64,000 nt of DNA from an uncultured Cohaesibacter sp. (GTDB lineage Bacteria; Pseudomonadota; Alphaproteobacteria; Rhizobiales; Cohaesibacteraceae), in assembly GCF_963678225.1 (NCBI RefSeq), contig NZ_OY782764.1, positions 985,001 through 1,049,000 of the forward strand. Reading direction: 5' to 3'. Under the pieces are notes generated by a model, which saw nothing but the letters and a program-made list of their open reading frames with translations, was not told where the DNA came from and made no database searches. The translations under genes were made by a program, and so were the position numbers. Within the stretch, counting starts at the first letter, position 1. Each line of letters begins with the position of its first letter. Positions 22,661-31,370 of the stretch are shown here, one piece after another.

Positions 22661-22891
22661 TCATGCCCTGACTGTAATCAAGGCCTGCATCCGTTGCTGA
22701 ATGAACGGGATGATGAGATACACCATGGCGATCACCACGAGCGGCACCATGATCATCGCCCGTTGCCAAAGCTGCCATTGCGGTGTCATCGCCGCTATCC
22801 CATAAAGCAACACTGTGACCAGTGGATAGACAAACAACAGAATCATCAGCGCAAAACGGGCGCGGGACGGTTTACGTGCGGTCATATTCAT
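22661..22891 (-). CDS. small two-helix membrane protein
   Basis: A 76-residue protein with a basic N-terminus (MNMTARKPSRAR) followed by two hydrophobic helices (about 13-35 and 45-65), probably an inner-membrane protein with both ends inside. I do not recognise the family with certainty; it resembles small DUF2798-type membrane proteins in size and layout. GGAAG lies before the ATG. It is divergent from a TetR regulator with only 81 bases between the starts, so it is the likely target of that regulator. Confidence 0.65.
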   Translation of the reverse strand: MNMTARKPSRARFALMILLFVYPLVTVLLYGIAAMTPQWQLWQRAMIMVPLVVIAMVYLIIPFIQQRMQALITVRA

Positions 22892-22908
22892 GCGATCTTC
22901 CTTTCGAG

Positions 22909-22955
22909 ACGATCCGTTCCGTTAACAGATCCTTATATGAACGATACGTTCCGTT
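22909..22955. promoter_or_regulatory. candidate TetR operator, two direct repeats
   Basis: ACGATCCGTTCCGTT at 22909-22923 and ACGATACGTTCCGTT at 22941-22955 are direct copies differing at one base, 32 bp apart (about three helix turns). The second overlaps the palindrome GAACGATACGTTC (22939-22951). They sit between the divergent starts of the membrane protein and the TetR gene. Confidence 0.55.
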
Positions 22956-22972
22956 TCGTCAAGAGGAAAATC

Positions 22973-23578
22973 ATGACTGCCGAAACTGAAGACCCTGATC
23001 ACAAAGAAAACAAGAAAACACGCCACTCGATAGGGGCCAGAAAAAACCCCGATACCGAGATCGCTATTTTGGATGCGGCAGCTGACATCATCGCAGAAAA
23101 GGGCATCGGAGGCCTGCGCATGGAAGCGGTTGCCCGCAAGGCCAAGGCTGGCAAGGCGACGCTTTACAGATGGTGGCCCAGCCGTGGCGCCCTCCTGCTT
23201 GCGGTCTACCAACGCAAAAAACCATCCGTCTGCTACAGAGATACAGGCTCGCTCTATGAGGATTTCCAGCATTTCGCAAGGGATCTCACAGAGATATGGC
23301 AGGGAGAGAATGGGCTGTTTTTCAAAGCCATCATAGCCGAGTCCCAGTCGGATCCGGATGTCGCGGAAAAACTGAAAGACTATCACGCCGAAAGGCTTGA
23401 AGCGCTGGCCGCTGTAGTCACGCGCGCTCAGCAGCGGGGCGAGATTCCCCAAAAAGAAGATCCCACCACAAGAGCCGAGCTTGTCATCGGCCTATTGTGG
23501 CAAAGACTGCTCAACAACCGGCTCGATGAGTCAATTGACGAGCATATCAAAATGCTCGCCAATAGTGATGAGACATAA
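22973..23578 (+). CDS. TetR/AcrR family transcriptional regulator
   Basis: About 201 residues. A basic, polar tail is followed by a TetR helix-turn-helix (about 25-75: ILDAAADIIAEKGIGGLRM then AGKATLYRWWPSRGALL) and a C-terminal TetR_C domain (TRAELVIGLLWQRLL). The YRWWPS motif places it in the group with a C-terminal TetR_C_11-like domain. The ligand is unknown. The start at 22973 has AGAGGAAA before it; a start at 22938 would run through the operator-like repeat. It is divergent from the small membrane protein and is probably autoregulated. Confidence 0.9.
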   Translation: MTAETEDPDHKENKKTRHSIGARKNPDTEIAILDAAADIIAEKGIGGLRMEAVARKAKAGKATLYRWWPSRGALLLAVYQRKKPSVCYRDTGSLYEDFQHFARDLTEIWQGENGLFFKAIIAESQSDPDVAEKLKDYHAERLEALAAVVTRAQQRGEIPQKEDPTTRAELVIGLLWQRLLNNRLDESIDEHIKMLANSDET

Positions 23579-23605
23579 GCCCCGAAGAAAAAGGGGCCAT
23601 GTCTG

Positions 23606-24079
23606 TTATTGCACCTTGGTATGTTCTTCGTGAATGCCAATGCTGAGGCGAATCGATGCTGTCGTGGAAAGATGGGAAATTTCCGCAATCTTTTCCTGTT
23701 GCACCGCATTGGGGTCATTCCACTGCAGCTCGAGCCAGTTGCGCTCATAGCCGATTTTCACCAATGCTTCGATGACGGACTTGGTCACACCTATGCCACG
23801 CGCATCATAATCGACATACAGAATATCAACATGCCCGACCCGCTTGCCGGAAATGGTTTCTGGCAAATCAAAGAAGGTGCAGAACGCACTCAATTTGCCA
23901 TTCACATAAGCGCCCATAACCTCGGCTGTCCGATCGGTCAGCAAAGTTTCAGCGTAAAACATATCTGGCTGACGAGGAGCCCCGCGTTTGCGCTCCTGTG
24001 CGTAAGACGAAATCAAAGGAGCCAGCTCGAGGGCTGAATCCAGTTCCAGGATCTTGGTCAAAAATTCGCTCATTCTCAC
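23606..24079 (-). CDS. GNAT family N-acetyltransferase
   Basis: A 157-residue single-domain acetyltransferase fold: HVDILYVDYDARGIGVTKS (shortened) gives the beta-4/alpha-3 acetyl-CoA-binding motif, with RGIGV in the place of the usual RxxGxG. The N-terminal half aligns with the motif C/D region (APLISSYAQERK). The substrate is unknown. It is alone on the minus strand, convergent with the TetR gene. The ATG at 24079 or the one two codons later (MSEF) could be used. Confidence 0.78.
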   Translation of the reverse strand: MRMSEFLTKILELDSALELAPLISSYAQERKRGAPRQPDMFYAETLLTDRTAEVMGAYVNGKLSAFCTFFDLPETISGKRVGHVDILYVDYDARGIGVTKSVIEALVKIGYERNWLELQWNDPNAVQQEKIAEISHLSTTASIRLSIGIHEEHTKVQ

Positions 24080-24255
24080 TCCCGTATCGATTTAAGGCCA
24101 CTAAAAGTCTTGGCTGGCAAAAATGCCTGTTGCCTTCTATCCAGCAGCGATCAATTCATAAAGACTATCTCTATGGTAAATAGTGCAGCAAATTACACAA
24201 TCCATTGTGCCGCACCTTCCCCATTTATCCAAGCCGTACCAAACAAAAGCATAGG

Positions 24256-24292
24256 AACAAAAAAAGCCGGATCGCGCGACCCGGCCTTTCGT
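24256..24292 (-). terminator. terminator after leuC
   Basis: AAAGCCGGATCGCG / CGACCCGGCCTTT inverted repeat with mismatches. On the minus strand it reads GAAAGGCCGGG...CCGGCTTTTTTT, so it is oriented for leuC, whose stop is about 65 bases upstream in that direction. Confidence 0.7.
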
Positions 24293-24354
24293 CCATGAAA
24301 ACAGGCTATAAATCCAGCAGATCAGACCGAGGTCCCAAATCCGCCGTAAGCCAA

Positions 24355-25770
24355 TCAGTCAAGATCGCGCACATCGACAAAATGCCCCGCAACCGCAGCC
24401 GCAGCAGCCATAGCCGGAGAAACCAGATGGGTACGACCCTTGAAGCCCTGGCGGCCTTCGAAGTTACGGTTGGATGTAGACGCACACCGTTCGCCCGGAG
24501 CCAGCTTGTCGGCATTCATGGCAAGGCACATAGAGCAGCCCGGCTCACGCCATTCACAACCAGCTTCGATGAAGATCTTGTCGAGCCCTTCCTCTTCGGC
24601 CTGAACCTTGACCAGCCCCGAGCCCGGCACGATCATTGCGTTGATGCCTTCCTTGACCTTGCGTCCCTTGAAGATATCAGCTGCAGCGCGCAAATCTTCA
24701 ATGCGACCATTGGTGCAGGAGCCGATGAAGATACGATCAACGGCAATGTCGGTCATCTTGGTGTTTGGCTTAAGCCCCATATAGTCCAGCGCACGCAGAA
24801 CAGCATTGCGGCGGCCTTCATCTTCAATCTTTTCCGGATCCGGCGTAGAACCATCGATGGTGGTCACATTCTCTGGGCTGGTACCCCAGGAAACGATCGG
24901 CGGCAGCGATGCAGCATCCAGCGTGACAACCGTATCAAATGCGGCATCCTCATCGGTATAGAGGGTTTTCCAGAATTCCATGGCCTTGTCCCAATCAGCT
25001 CCTTTCGGTGCTTTCGGGCGGCCCTTGATATAGTTGAAAGTTGTTTCGTCCGGCGCGATCAGGCCAGCACGAGCCCCGCCTTCAATGGCCATGTTGCACA
25101 CGGTCATACGGCCTTCCATGGACAAGCTACGAATGGCTTCGCCACAGAATTCAATCACATGACCGGTACCACCTGCAGTGCCGATCTTGCCGATAATGGC
25201 CAGAACGATATCTTTGGCAGTTACGCCTTCGCCCAGCTTGCCATTGACTTCGACCTTCATATTCTTGGCTTTTTTCTGCACCAACGTCTGGGTCGCCAAT
25301 ACATGCTCGACCTCCGAGGTGCCGATACCGTGAGCCAGAGAGCCAAATGCACCATGGGTCGAGGTGTGCGAGTCACCGCAAACGATGGTCATTCCCGGCA
25401 GTGTGAAGCCCTGTTCCGGGCCAACAATGTGCACAACGCCCTGACGATTATCCAGCTCGTCATAATATTCCACACCGAACTCGGCAGCGTTTGCGGCCAG
25501 CGTTTCCACCTGCAGCTTGGACTGCGGATCATCAATACCCTTGGTGCGGTCGGTCGTCGGCACATTGTGGTCAACAACGGCCAGCGTACGCTGAGGTGCG
25601 CGCACCTTGCGGTTTGCCATGCGTAAGCCTTCAAAGGCCTGCGGTGAGGTGACCTCATGAACGAGATGGCGATCAATATACAGCAGGCATGTGCCATCTT
25701 CCTGTTGATCGGCCACATGGGAGTCCCAGATTTTGTCATAAAGGGTCTTAGGTGCAGACATGCTCGTCAT
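24355..25770 (-). CDS. leuC: 3-isopropylmalate dehydratase large subunit
   Basis: Aconitase-family [4Fe-4S] subunit that, with LeuD, isomerises 2- to 3-isopropylmalate in leucine synthesis. About 471 residues. The cluster cysteines are in FIGSCTNGR and CSMCLAMN, and the HTSTHGAFG substrate-binding motif is present. I chose the start at 25770 ([10 protein letters not shown]) because AGAGGA lies just before it; a frame-extending start at 25785 has none. leuD and leuB are not in this window, so the leucine genes are dispersed, as is common in this order. Confidence 0.97.
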   Translation of the reverse strand: MTSMSAPKTLYDKIWDSHVADQQEDGTCLLYIDRHLVHEVTSPQAFEGLRMANRKVRAPQRTLAVVDHNVPTTDRTKGIDDPQSKLQVETLAANAAEFGVEYYDELDNRQGVVHIVGPEQGFTLPGMTIVCGDSHTSTHGAFGSLAHGIGTSEVEHVLATQTLVQKKAKNMKVEVNGKLGEGVTAKDIVLAIIGKIGTAGGTGHVIEFCGEAIRSLSMEGRMTVCNMAIEGGARAGLIAPDETTFNYIKGRPKAPKGADWDKAMEFWKTLYTDEDAAFDTVVTLDAASLPPIVSWGTSPENVTTIDGSTPDPEKIEDEGRRNAVLRALDYMGLKPNTKMTDIAVDRIFIGSCTNGRIEDLRAAADIFKGRKVKEGINAMIVPGSGLVKVQAEEEGLDKIFIEAGCEWREPGCSMCLAMNADKLAPGERCASTSNRNFEGRQGFKGRTHLVSPAMAAAAAVAGHFVDVRDLD

Positions 25771-25980
25771 CAGTCCTCTTAACAAACGATTTCGAAAATG
25801 GGCTGCATCTGTAACCTGACTTTTCGGTCAAAAGACTGGTGGCAAATGGCTCTCTTTAGCGAGATAGACCCGTCTTGCCAGACACGCCCAAATGTGGATT
25901 GTGTTTGTATTGCGATAGATCGGTGGTCAAGGTCAAGCAATATTCTAATGAAAAATTCCGATCAGGCGCAATTTCGATAC

Positions 25981-26016
25981 AAAAAAGCCCGACACCGGCA
26001 AGGTATCGGGCTTCTT
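25981..26016 (-). terminator. terminator after rplS
   Basis: AAGCCCGACACC / GGTATCGGGCTT stem with one mismatch and a short loop; on the minus strand it ends in CTTTTTTG. It lies about 40 bases downstream of the rplS stop. Confidence 0.82.
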
Positions 26017-26049
26017 CATATATTAACCAATCAAACCAGACAGCTGGGC

Positions 26050-26508
26050 TTATTCAGCGTCAGCCTTGGTTGCAGCAGCTTCGGCCTTTTTGGCAGCGCG
26101 TGCTTCAGCAACCTTTGCCTTGGCAACATCGTTCAGCTTGCGAGCGCGAGAGTTGGTTGCCTCAACGATACGAGCGGATTTACCGCGACGGCCGCGCAGA
26201 TAGTAGAGTTTCGCACGACGGACTTTACCGCGGCGGATCACTTCAACACCTTCAAGCATCGGGCTGAAAATCGGGAATACACGCTCAACACCTTCGCCAT
26301 AGGAAATCTTGCGAACGGTGAAAGCTTCGTTCAGGCCGCCGCCGGTACGAGCAATGCAAACGCCTTCATAGGCCTGCACACGGGTACGGGTACCTTCGGT
26401 CACGCGCACGTTGACGCGAACAGTGTCGCCAACGGAGAATTCAGGGATTTCGCGTTTTGCAGCGATTTCGGCCATTTGCTCTTTTTCGAGCTCTTCAATG
26501 ATATTCAT
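26050..26508 (-). CDS. rplS: 50S ribosomal protein L19
   Basis: L19 sits at the interface of the ribosomal subunits. It has 152 residues from [14 protein letters not shown]. The conserved core ([32 protein letters not shown]) is intact, and the Ala/Lys/Glu-rich C-terminal tail of about 35 residues is typical of alphaproteobacteria. The ATG at 26508 fits the family start; a GTG three codons earlier is the alternative. It is normally next to trmD; here 2.9 kb containing an MBL hydrolase, a Lrp regulator and phzF separates them. Confidence 0.97.
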   Translation of the reverse strand: MNIIEELEKEQMAEIAAKREIPEFSVGDTVRVNVRVTEGTRTRVQAYEGVCIARTGGGLNEAFTVRKISYGEGVERVFPIFSPMLEGVEVIRRGKVRRAKLYYLRGRRGKSARIVEATNSRARKLNDVAKAKVAEARAAKKAEAAATKADAE

Positions 26509-26785
26509 GATGTTCACTCTTGTTGTATCACTACGACCAGAGCGTCCTAAGCAGTCCCGTTGGGCTCATTGATGCCCGCCTCGCCACAAAGGCCCGTTTC
26601 GCCGTACTTGTTGGAAATCAGATTTGGGGGTCTATACCCAATGCAGCACCGTTTGTCACCCCCAAAAGTGACTCAAATTGGCGCTTTTCGGCACTAATTG
26701 CACTGGAAGCGAGAATGCACCTGCTTTTGCCTTAACAAGAACCTGTTCTCGCCCCCTACCAACTCAAATACCCCTTACAATCCCC

Positions 26786-27760
26786 TTACAGGGAGCGGGT
26801 CTCACCAATTTTCAGGATCAAGGCATTTTCCTCGCCAAAGCCCTGATCTATCGCGGCCTGACGAAAGCGAACAGGCGCCTCGAACGGGTCCTCTGGCGTC
26901 AGCATGATGGTGCCCCAATGCATACCGATGGCCTTTTTGGCCCCCACCGCACGGGCAATAGAGATGGCTTCTTCCGGTGTTGCATGCACCTCTACCATGA
27001 TGGAAGGGGGTTCATAGGCGCCAATGCCGACAATGGCATAATCAAACGGCCCTGCCTTTTCGCCCACGTCCTTGAAAATCTTTCCGGCAGCCGTATCACC
27101 GGAAAACCAGATTTTCCCATCGGGCGTTTCGATTGCAAAGCTGGCCCACAGGGTCTTCTTGCGATCAAAAAGGCCGCGACCGGAAAAATGCACGGCTGGC
27201 AAAGTCTTGATCGACAAGCCCGGCATCATCCATTCATCCCACCAATCCTGCTCCACCACTTTCTTATAACCACGGCGGGTGAAAAACGAGCCCAGTCCGA
27301 GCGGGACGATCACCTGCGTCTCTTCTTTATAGGGATAGGCATCAATAGTCTTTTCATCCAGATGATCATAATGATTGTGGCTCATAAGCAGAATATCGAC
27401 CTTGGGCAATTGCTCCACGCCCAGTGCTGCTGGCACGAACCGCTTCGGACCCATTCCCATTTTGCCGGCTCTTTCCTGCAAAAAGGGGTCGGTGAGAAGA
27501 ATTTTGCCACCGGTTCTGATGAGAAAGGACGCATGGCCCAACCATGTTACGCTGGGATTGCTGGCGGATGAGAGCTGCGCCTCCGTCTCGCCACGGTCCA
27601 CCACATGCCAATCAGGCACGATCGGCGCTTTGGTCTGGAAGGTCTGCTGATACAGGAAACGGGCAAAATCGCCAAATGTCGCACCGCCCTTGGGGCTTCC
27701 CGGCGGATTTTGAAATCTGCCATTCACACGATTGGATATTTTTGCGTTCGTTTCTGCCAT
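26786..27760 (-). CDS. MBL-fold hydrolase, NAPE-PLD/UlaG-like
   Basis: About 324 residues with a metallo-beta-lactamase fold. The zinc motif is HNHYDHLD (a HxHxDH form), with further ligands in the VHFSGRG and WFSGDTAAG regions and the late HWGT. The order and the WLGHASFLI element match the NAPE-hydrolysing phospholipase D-like group, which in bacteria has unknown substrates. The start is uncertain: 27760 (MAETNAK) is preceded by AAGG at long spacing, and 27784 is also possible. It is downstream of the Lrp gene in the same direction and ahead of rplS. Confidence 0.85.
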   Translation of the reverse strand: MAETNAKISNRVNGRFQNPPGSPKGGATFGDFARFLYQQTFQTKAPIVPDWHVVDRGETEAQLSSASNPSVTWLGHASFLIRTGGKILLTDPFLQERAGKMGMGPKRFVPAALGVEQLPKVDILLMSHNHYDHLDEKTIDAYPYKEETQVIVPLGLGSFFTRRGYKKVVEQDWWDEWMMPGLSIKTLPAVHFSGRGLFDRKKTLWASFAIETPDGKIWFSGDTAAGKIFKDVGEKAGPFDYAIVGIGAYEPPSIMVEVHATPEEAISIARAVGAKKAIGMHWGTIMLTPEDPFEAPVRFRQAAIDQGFGEENALILKIGETRSL

Positions 27761-27942
27761 GAATCCATTGCCTTGAAATTGCATTGCTTGGTCAAAATCA
27801 CGGCAGCTCTTAAGAGAAAGAAACAGCCGGATACAGACCTTCTATGCTTGATGACGTATGCATGCTTTTGAAAAATGCAAGCAGAACAAAACCAAGGGCA
27901 ACACAGATGCCCTGAATATATAGCCAGATTACACATGTGAAA

Positions 27943-28398
27943 TTACACAGGCGGATTGCGCAACGGCACGGGCTGTCGATGTACAATGCTGGTTTTGGTC
28001 CGCGCCATATCATGCAGCGGACCAAGCAACCGGTCCAGATCGCCGATTTCGCGCAAAACCAGACGCGCAACGAAACAGTCTTCTCCCGTCACGACAGAGC
28101 ATTCGACAATCTCGGGCAATGCCTCAAGCGTCTTCTCCACACTATGCAATTTTCCCGGAAGTGGCTCCACCCGCAAAATGGCCTCAAGCGTATAGCCCAG
28201 CCTGCGCCGGTTGATCCGGATGCCAAATCCCTCTATCACGCCCAGATCTTCCATCCGCAGGATGCGATCCCGGACCGAGGGCGCAGCAAGACCAACCGCA
28301 GCACCAATGGAACGCAAGCTCATGCGACAATCCCTGTAAAGCAAATCAAGGATGGCGCGGTCTATATCGTCGGCAACAAAATCTGTCATGTAAGCCAA
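27943..28398 (-). CDS. Lrp/AsnC family transcriptional regulator
   Basis: A 151-residue protein with an N-terminal helix-turn-helix (DRAILDLLYRDCRMSLRSIG) and a C-terminal RAM ligand-binding domain (CFVARLVLREIGDLDRLL). It lies divergent from the PhzF-family gene with 105-114 bases between the starts, so it is the likely regulator of that gene; Lrp proteins usually bind amino acids. The start is TTG at 28398 or ATG at 28389, neither with a Shine-Dalgarno. A TATAAT lies about 12-20 bases upstream, so a nearly leaderless message is possible. Confidence 0.88.
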   Translation of the reverse strand: MAYMTDFVADDIDRAILDLLYRDCRMSLRSIGAAVGLAAPSVRDRILRMEDLGVIEGFGIRINRRRLGYTLEAILRVEPLPGKLHSVEKTLEALPEIVECSVVTGEDCFVARLVLREIGDLDRLLGPLHDMARTKTSIVHRQPVPLRNPPV

Positions 28399-28512
28399 TT
28401 TACAGATTATACCTCACAAGCACAATGAATTAGCGCAGAGCGAGATAACAAACCACCGATACATCCCATTTGACATCTTCTATCATAGGAGCATCAAACA
28501 GGAGTGATAGAA

Positions 28513-29352
28513 ATGAAGATACACCGCATCGCGGCATTTACAGAAAATGGAGTGGGTGGAAATCCGGCTGGCGTCGTCTTGCTCGACGCGCTTCCCAAAA
28601 ATGAAGACATGCAGAAGGTAGCAGCCGAAGTCGGCTACTCGGAAACGGTGTTTGCTGCACCACATGGCGAGAGTTGGACAACACGCTATTTCTCGCCGGA
28701 ATCTGAAGTCCCCTTTTGCGGTCACGCAACAATCGCGCTGGGCGCAGTGCTCGCCAAAGAGTATGGAGCGGGACGCTATCAGCTCTCCCTCTCAGAGGGC
28801 GATATTGACGTAACCGCCAGCATGGAAAATGGACAAAGCCGGTCTACCCTCAGCTCGCGGCCAACCCACAATGAACCAATCGGTGAGACCGTTATCGATG
28901 AGGCTCTGCAATTGTTCGGTTACAATCGGGACGATCTGGACCCTGAGCTTCATTCAAGGCGGATCAATGCCGGCGCAGCCCATCTCTTTTTTGCGCTGAA
29001 AAGCCGAGAACAGCTGGCTCGCATGCACTACGATCTCGCAGCTGGGCGCGCCTTCATGCAGCGACATGGTCTGGTGACGGTTGCCTTTGTCTGGCGGGAA
29101 AGCGAAGATCTGTTCCATGCCAGAAATGCCTTTGCCTCAGGTGGCGTTCTGGAAGATCCCGCAACAGGGGCCGCGGCCGCAGCAATCGCGGGCATGTTGC
29201 GCGACGAAGGCCTGACCGAGCGAACCGACTTGACCATTCTGCAAGGCGCAGACATGGGGCGTCCCTCTCGCATCAATGTGCAATTTACCGCCCCGATGGG
29301 CAGTCCGGTTTTTGTCGGCGGAACATCCTCAAAGATAGAAGACCAGAGCTAA
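28513..29352 (+). CDS. PhzF family isomerase/epimerase
   Basis: A 279-residue diaminopimelate-epimerase-like fold in two halves. The family's catalytic Glu lies in GYSETVF, followed by VPFCGHATIALG, and a later loop reads [13 protein letters not shown]. PhzF isomerises a phenazine precursor, but most bacterial members, as here, have no phenazine genes nearby and act on unknown substrates. The ATG at 28513 follows AGGAG at 8 bases; an upstream GTG at 28504 is weaker. Its divergent Lrp-family partner suggests an amino acid-related role. Confidence 0.88.
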   Translation: MKIHRIAAFTENGVGGNPAGVVLLDALPKNEDMQKVAAEVGYSETVFAAPHGESWTTRYFSPESEVPFCGHATIALGAVLAKEYGAGRYQLSLSEGDIDVTASMENGQSRSTLSSRPTHNEPIGETVIDEALQLFGYNRDDLDPELHSRRINAGAAHLFFALKSREQLARMHYDLAAGRAFMQRHGLVTVAFVWRESEDLFHARNAFASGGVLEDPATGAAAAAIAGMLRDEGLTERTDLTILQGADMGRPSRINVQFTAPMGSPVFVGGTSSKIEDQS

Positions 29353-29363
29353 GCGAAAACAGA

Positions 29364-29392
29364 AAGAGAGAGCGCTCAGCTCTCTCTCTTCT
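29364..29392 (+). terminator. possible terminator after the PhzF gene
   Basis: GAGAGAGC / GCTCTCTC stem with a 5-base loop followed by TCTTCTC. It overlaps the last codons of the convergent trmD. The lack of a clean T-run makes it weak. Confidence 0.4.
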
Positions 29393-30128
29393 CTAGCCAA
29401 GATTCATAAAGATCAGGCCGGCGCTCTTTCGTCAGCTCGATGGCCTTTTCCTGCCGCCATTCGGCAATCTTGCCATGATGGCCAGAGGTTAGGATTTCAG
29501 GGATTTCCCGTCCTTCCCATTCAGTCGGGCGGGTGTAATGGGGATATTCCAGCAAACCGCTCTCAAAGCTTTCCTCTTCCCCTGAAGCGATCTTGCCCAT
29601 GACACCGGGCAGAAGACGCACAACAGCATCCATCAGCACCATCGCGCCCAATTCGCCGCCGGAAAGGATATAGTCGCCAATGGAAATCTCTTCCAGTTCG
29701 CGCCCGTCAATCACCCGCTGATCAACCCCTTCAAACCGACCACAAAGCAGAATCACACCCCCGGCCTCTTTAAGCTGGTGAACCTTTTCCTGTGTCAGGG
29801 CTTTGCCACGGGGAGACAAAAGAATACGCGGGCGGGTATCTCCCTCACCCGTTACATGATCAATCGCGCGGGAAACCACATCGGGCCGCAACACCATGCC
29901 GGCACCGCCGCCAGCGGGCGTGTCATCCACGTTGCGATGTTTGCCTTCGGCAAAGTCGCGGATATGCACCGCCTCCAGCGACCAGATTTCATTCTCCAGC
30001 GCCCGTCCGGCAAGAGACGTGCCCAGAGGTCCGGGAAACATATCGGGATAAAGGGTCAGAACACTGGCACGCCAAGGCGTTACCAAGCCTTCCGGCTCAT
30101 CCTGTTCATATGGATTCGCTTCCGACAT
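29376..30128 (-). CDS. trmD: tRNA (guanine-N1)-methyltransferase
   Basis: Methylates G37 of tRNAs with SAM, preventing frameshifts. It has 250 residues with the SPOUT trefoil-knot segments ([27 protein letters not shown]) and a C-terminal DNA-binding-like domain. The N-terminus is about 20 residues longer than the minimal form ([15 protein letters not shown] precedes [15 protein letters not shown]), so an internal start is possible, but AAGGA lies before this ATG. It is 14 bases after rimM in the same operon. Confidence 0.96.
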   Translation of the reverse strand: MSEANPYEQDEPEGLVTPWRASVLTLYPDMFPGPLGTSLAGRALENEIWSLEAVHIRDFAEGKHRNVDDTPAGGGAGMVLRPDVVSRAIDHVTGEGDTRPRILLSPRGKALTQEKVHQLKEAGGVILLCGRFEGVDQRVIDGRELEEISIGDYILSGGELGAMVLMDAVVRLLPGVMGKIASGEEESFESGLLEYPHYTRPTEWEGREIPEILTSGHHGKIAEWRQEKAIELTKERRPDLYESWLEKRES

Positions 30129-30142
30129 GATCCTTGGAATTC

Positions 30143-30754
30143 CTATTCTTTCTTGAGGCCATCCAGCAATTCAGGTGTCTTGGAAAAATCGACCCCCTCA
30201 CCTTCCTGCGCCTTCTCGTCTTCGTCCGGCTCGTCCAGCAAGCCTTCCGGCGGCGTGACCAAAACATAGCCTTGCGAGACCTTCACTTCGGGCACGACCT
30301 CCCGAGTGAAAGGGATATAGTAGCCTTTCCCACGCTTGGGCATGACATCGAGCATATCGCCCGCACCAAAATCATGGATCGCCACGATGGAGCCAATTGA
30401 AGAGCCATCTTCAAGCCGCGCATCCAACCCGATGAGATCGGAATGATAGAATTCCTCCTCTTCAAGCTCGGGCAGCTGCTCCCGATCGACATAGAGCCGT
30501 GTGCCGGTGAGAGCCTCGACATCATTGCGATTGTTGAGCCCTTTTACGCGGCAGACAAAAACGGTCTTGGATTCTCGCGCTGACACAAATTCGAACTTGC
30601 GCGCACCGTCCGCCGTTTCCAGAGGTCCATAGGCGAACAAGGCATCGGGATCATCAGCAAACAGCTTGACCCGCACCTCACCTCGTATTCCGTGCGCAGC
30701 TCCAAACTGGGCAATACAAACCTTGCCCTCAGGATCGGTAGGACCCTTGGCCAT
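30143..30754 (-). CDS. rimM: ribosome maturation factor RimM
   Basis: Assists maturation of the 30S head by binding S19. It has 203 residues with the N-terminal RimM barrel ([20 protein letters not shown], written here in part) and the C-terminal PRC barrel ([26 protein letters not shown]). An acidic tail of about 35 residues ([13 protein letters not shown]) extends beyond the core. GGAGTAG lies before the ATG. A hairpin between rpsP and rimM may lower downstream expression. Confidence 0.95.
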   Translation of the reverse strand: MAKGPTDPEGKVCIAQFGAAHGIRGEVRVKLFADDPDALFAYGPLETADGARKFEFVSARESKTVFVCRVKGLNNRNDVEALTGTRLYVDREQLPELEEEEFYHSDLIGLDARLEDGSSIGSIVAIHDFGAGDMLDVMPKRGKGYYIPFTREVVPEVKVSQGYVLVTPPEGLLDEPDEDEKAQEGEGVDFSKTPELLDGLKKE

Positions 30755-30801
30755 GACACTACTCCTTGCCGACTGCCGGATTACAAGAATCCGGAATCAA
30801 A

Positions 30802-30840
30802 AAGGGAGTCCGACCACAGCGGGCCGCACTCCCTCAAAAA
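30802..30840 (-). terminator. terminator or attenuator between rpsP and rimM
   Basis: On the minus strand AGGGAGT / ACTCCCT encloses an 18-base loop and is followed by TTTTTG. It lies just after rpsP and before rimM, so it could partly terminate to give more S16 than RimM and TrmD. Confidence 0.6.
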
Positions 30841-30848
30841 AGCGAAGA

Positions 30849-31256
30849 TTACTCAGCGCTTGCTTCTTCAGCCGGAGCTTCTGCTTCAGCAGCAGCCTCG
30901 GCAGCTGCAGCAGCAGCTTCTTCTTCTTTCATGCGCTGTTCTTCAAGACGTTCCTGAGCTTTCGCACCCGGCAGAGCTTTTTTCGGGTTGTTGCGAGCAG
31001 GACGGGTTGCCAGACCAGCAGCATCCAGGAAGCGCAGAACACGGTCAGTCGGCTTTGCGCCCTTTTCAATCCAGTGCTGGATGCGCTCTACGTCGAGCTG
31101 AACGCGCTGTTCGGAATCTTTTGGAAGCAGCGGGTTGTAAGACCCAACCTTGTCGATGAAGCGGCCATCACGAGGAGAGCGCACATCAGCGATAACGATG
31201 CGGTAGTAAGGACGTTTTTTGGAGCCGCCGCGGGCCAGACGAATTTTCAGTGCCAT
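30849..31256 (-). CDS. rpsP: 30S ribosomal protein S16
   Basis: Small-subunit assembly protein. It has 135 residues from [20 protein letters not shown]. The first 85 residues are the S16 core; the rest is a helical extension rich in Ala and Glu ([18 protein letters not shown]), typical of alphaproteobacteria. AAAGGAAA lies before the ATG at 31256; the frame continues upstream to 31346 without family similarity. It lies 114 bases downstream of ffh and 94 bases before rimM. Confidence 0.97.
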   Translation of the reverse strand: MALKIRLARGGSKKRPYYRIVIADVRSPRDGRFIDKVGSYNPLLPKDSEQRVQLDVERIQHWIEKGAKPTDRVLRFLDAAGLATRPARNNPKKALPGAKAQERLEEQRMKEEEAAAAAAEAAAEAEAPAEEASAE

Positions 31257-31370
31257 GGAGTTTCCTTTCCAAATTCGGCATATTCTTGTTTCATTGGCCA
31301 ACTTTTTAGCGACTGCCAGCAGTCCTTGGCCTTGTATTGGATGCAAACGGGATCTTGAAACAGATCCGGC

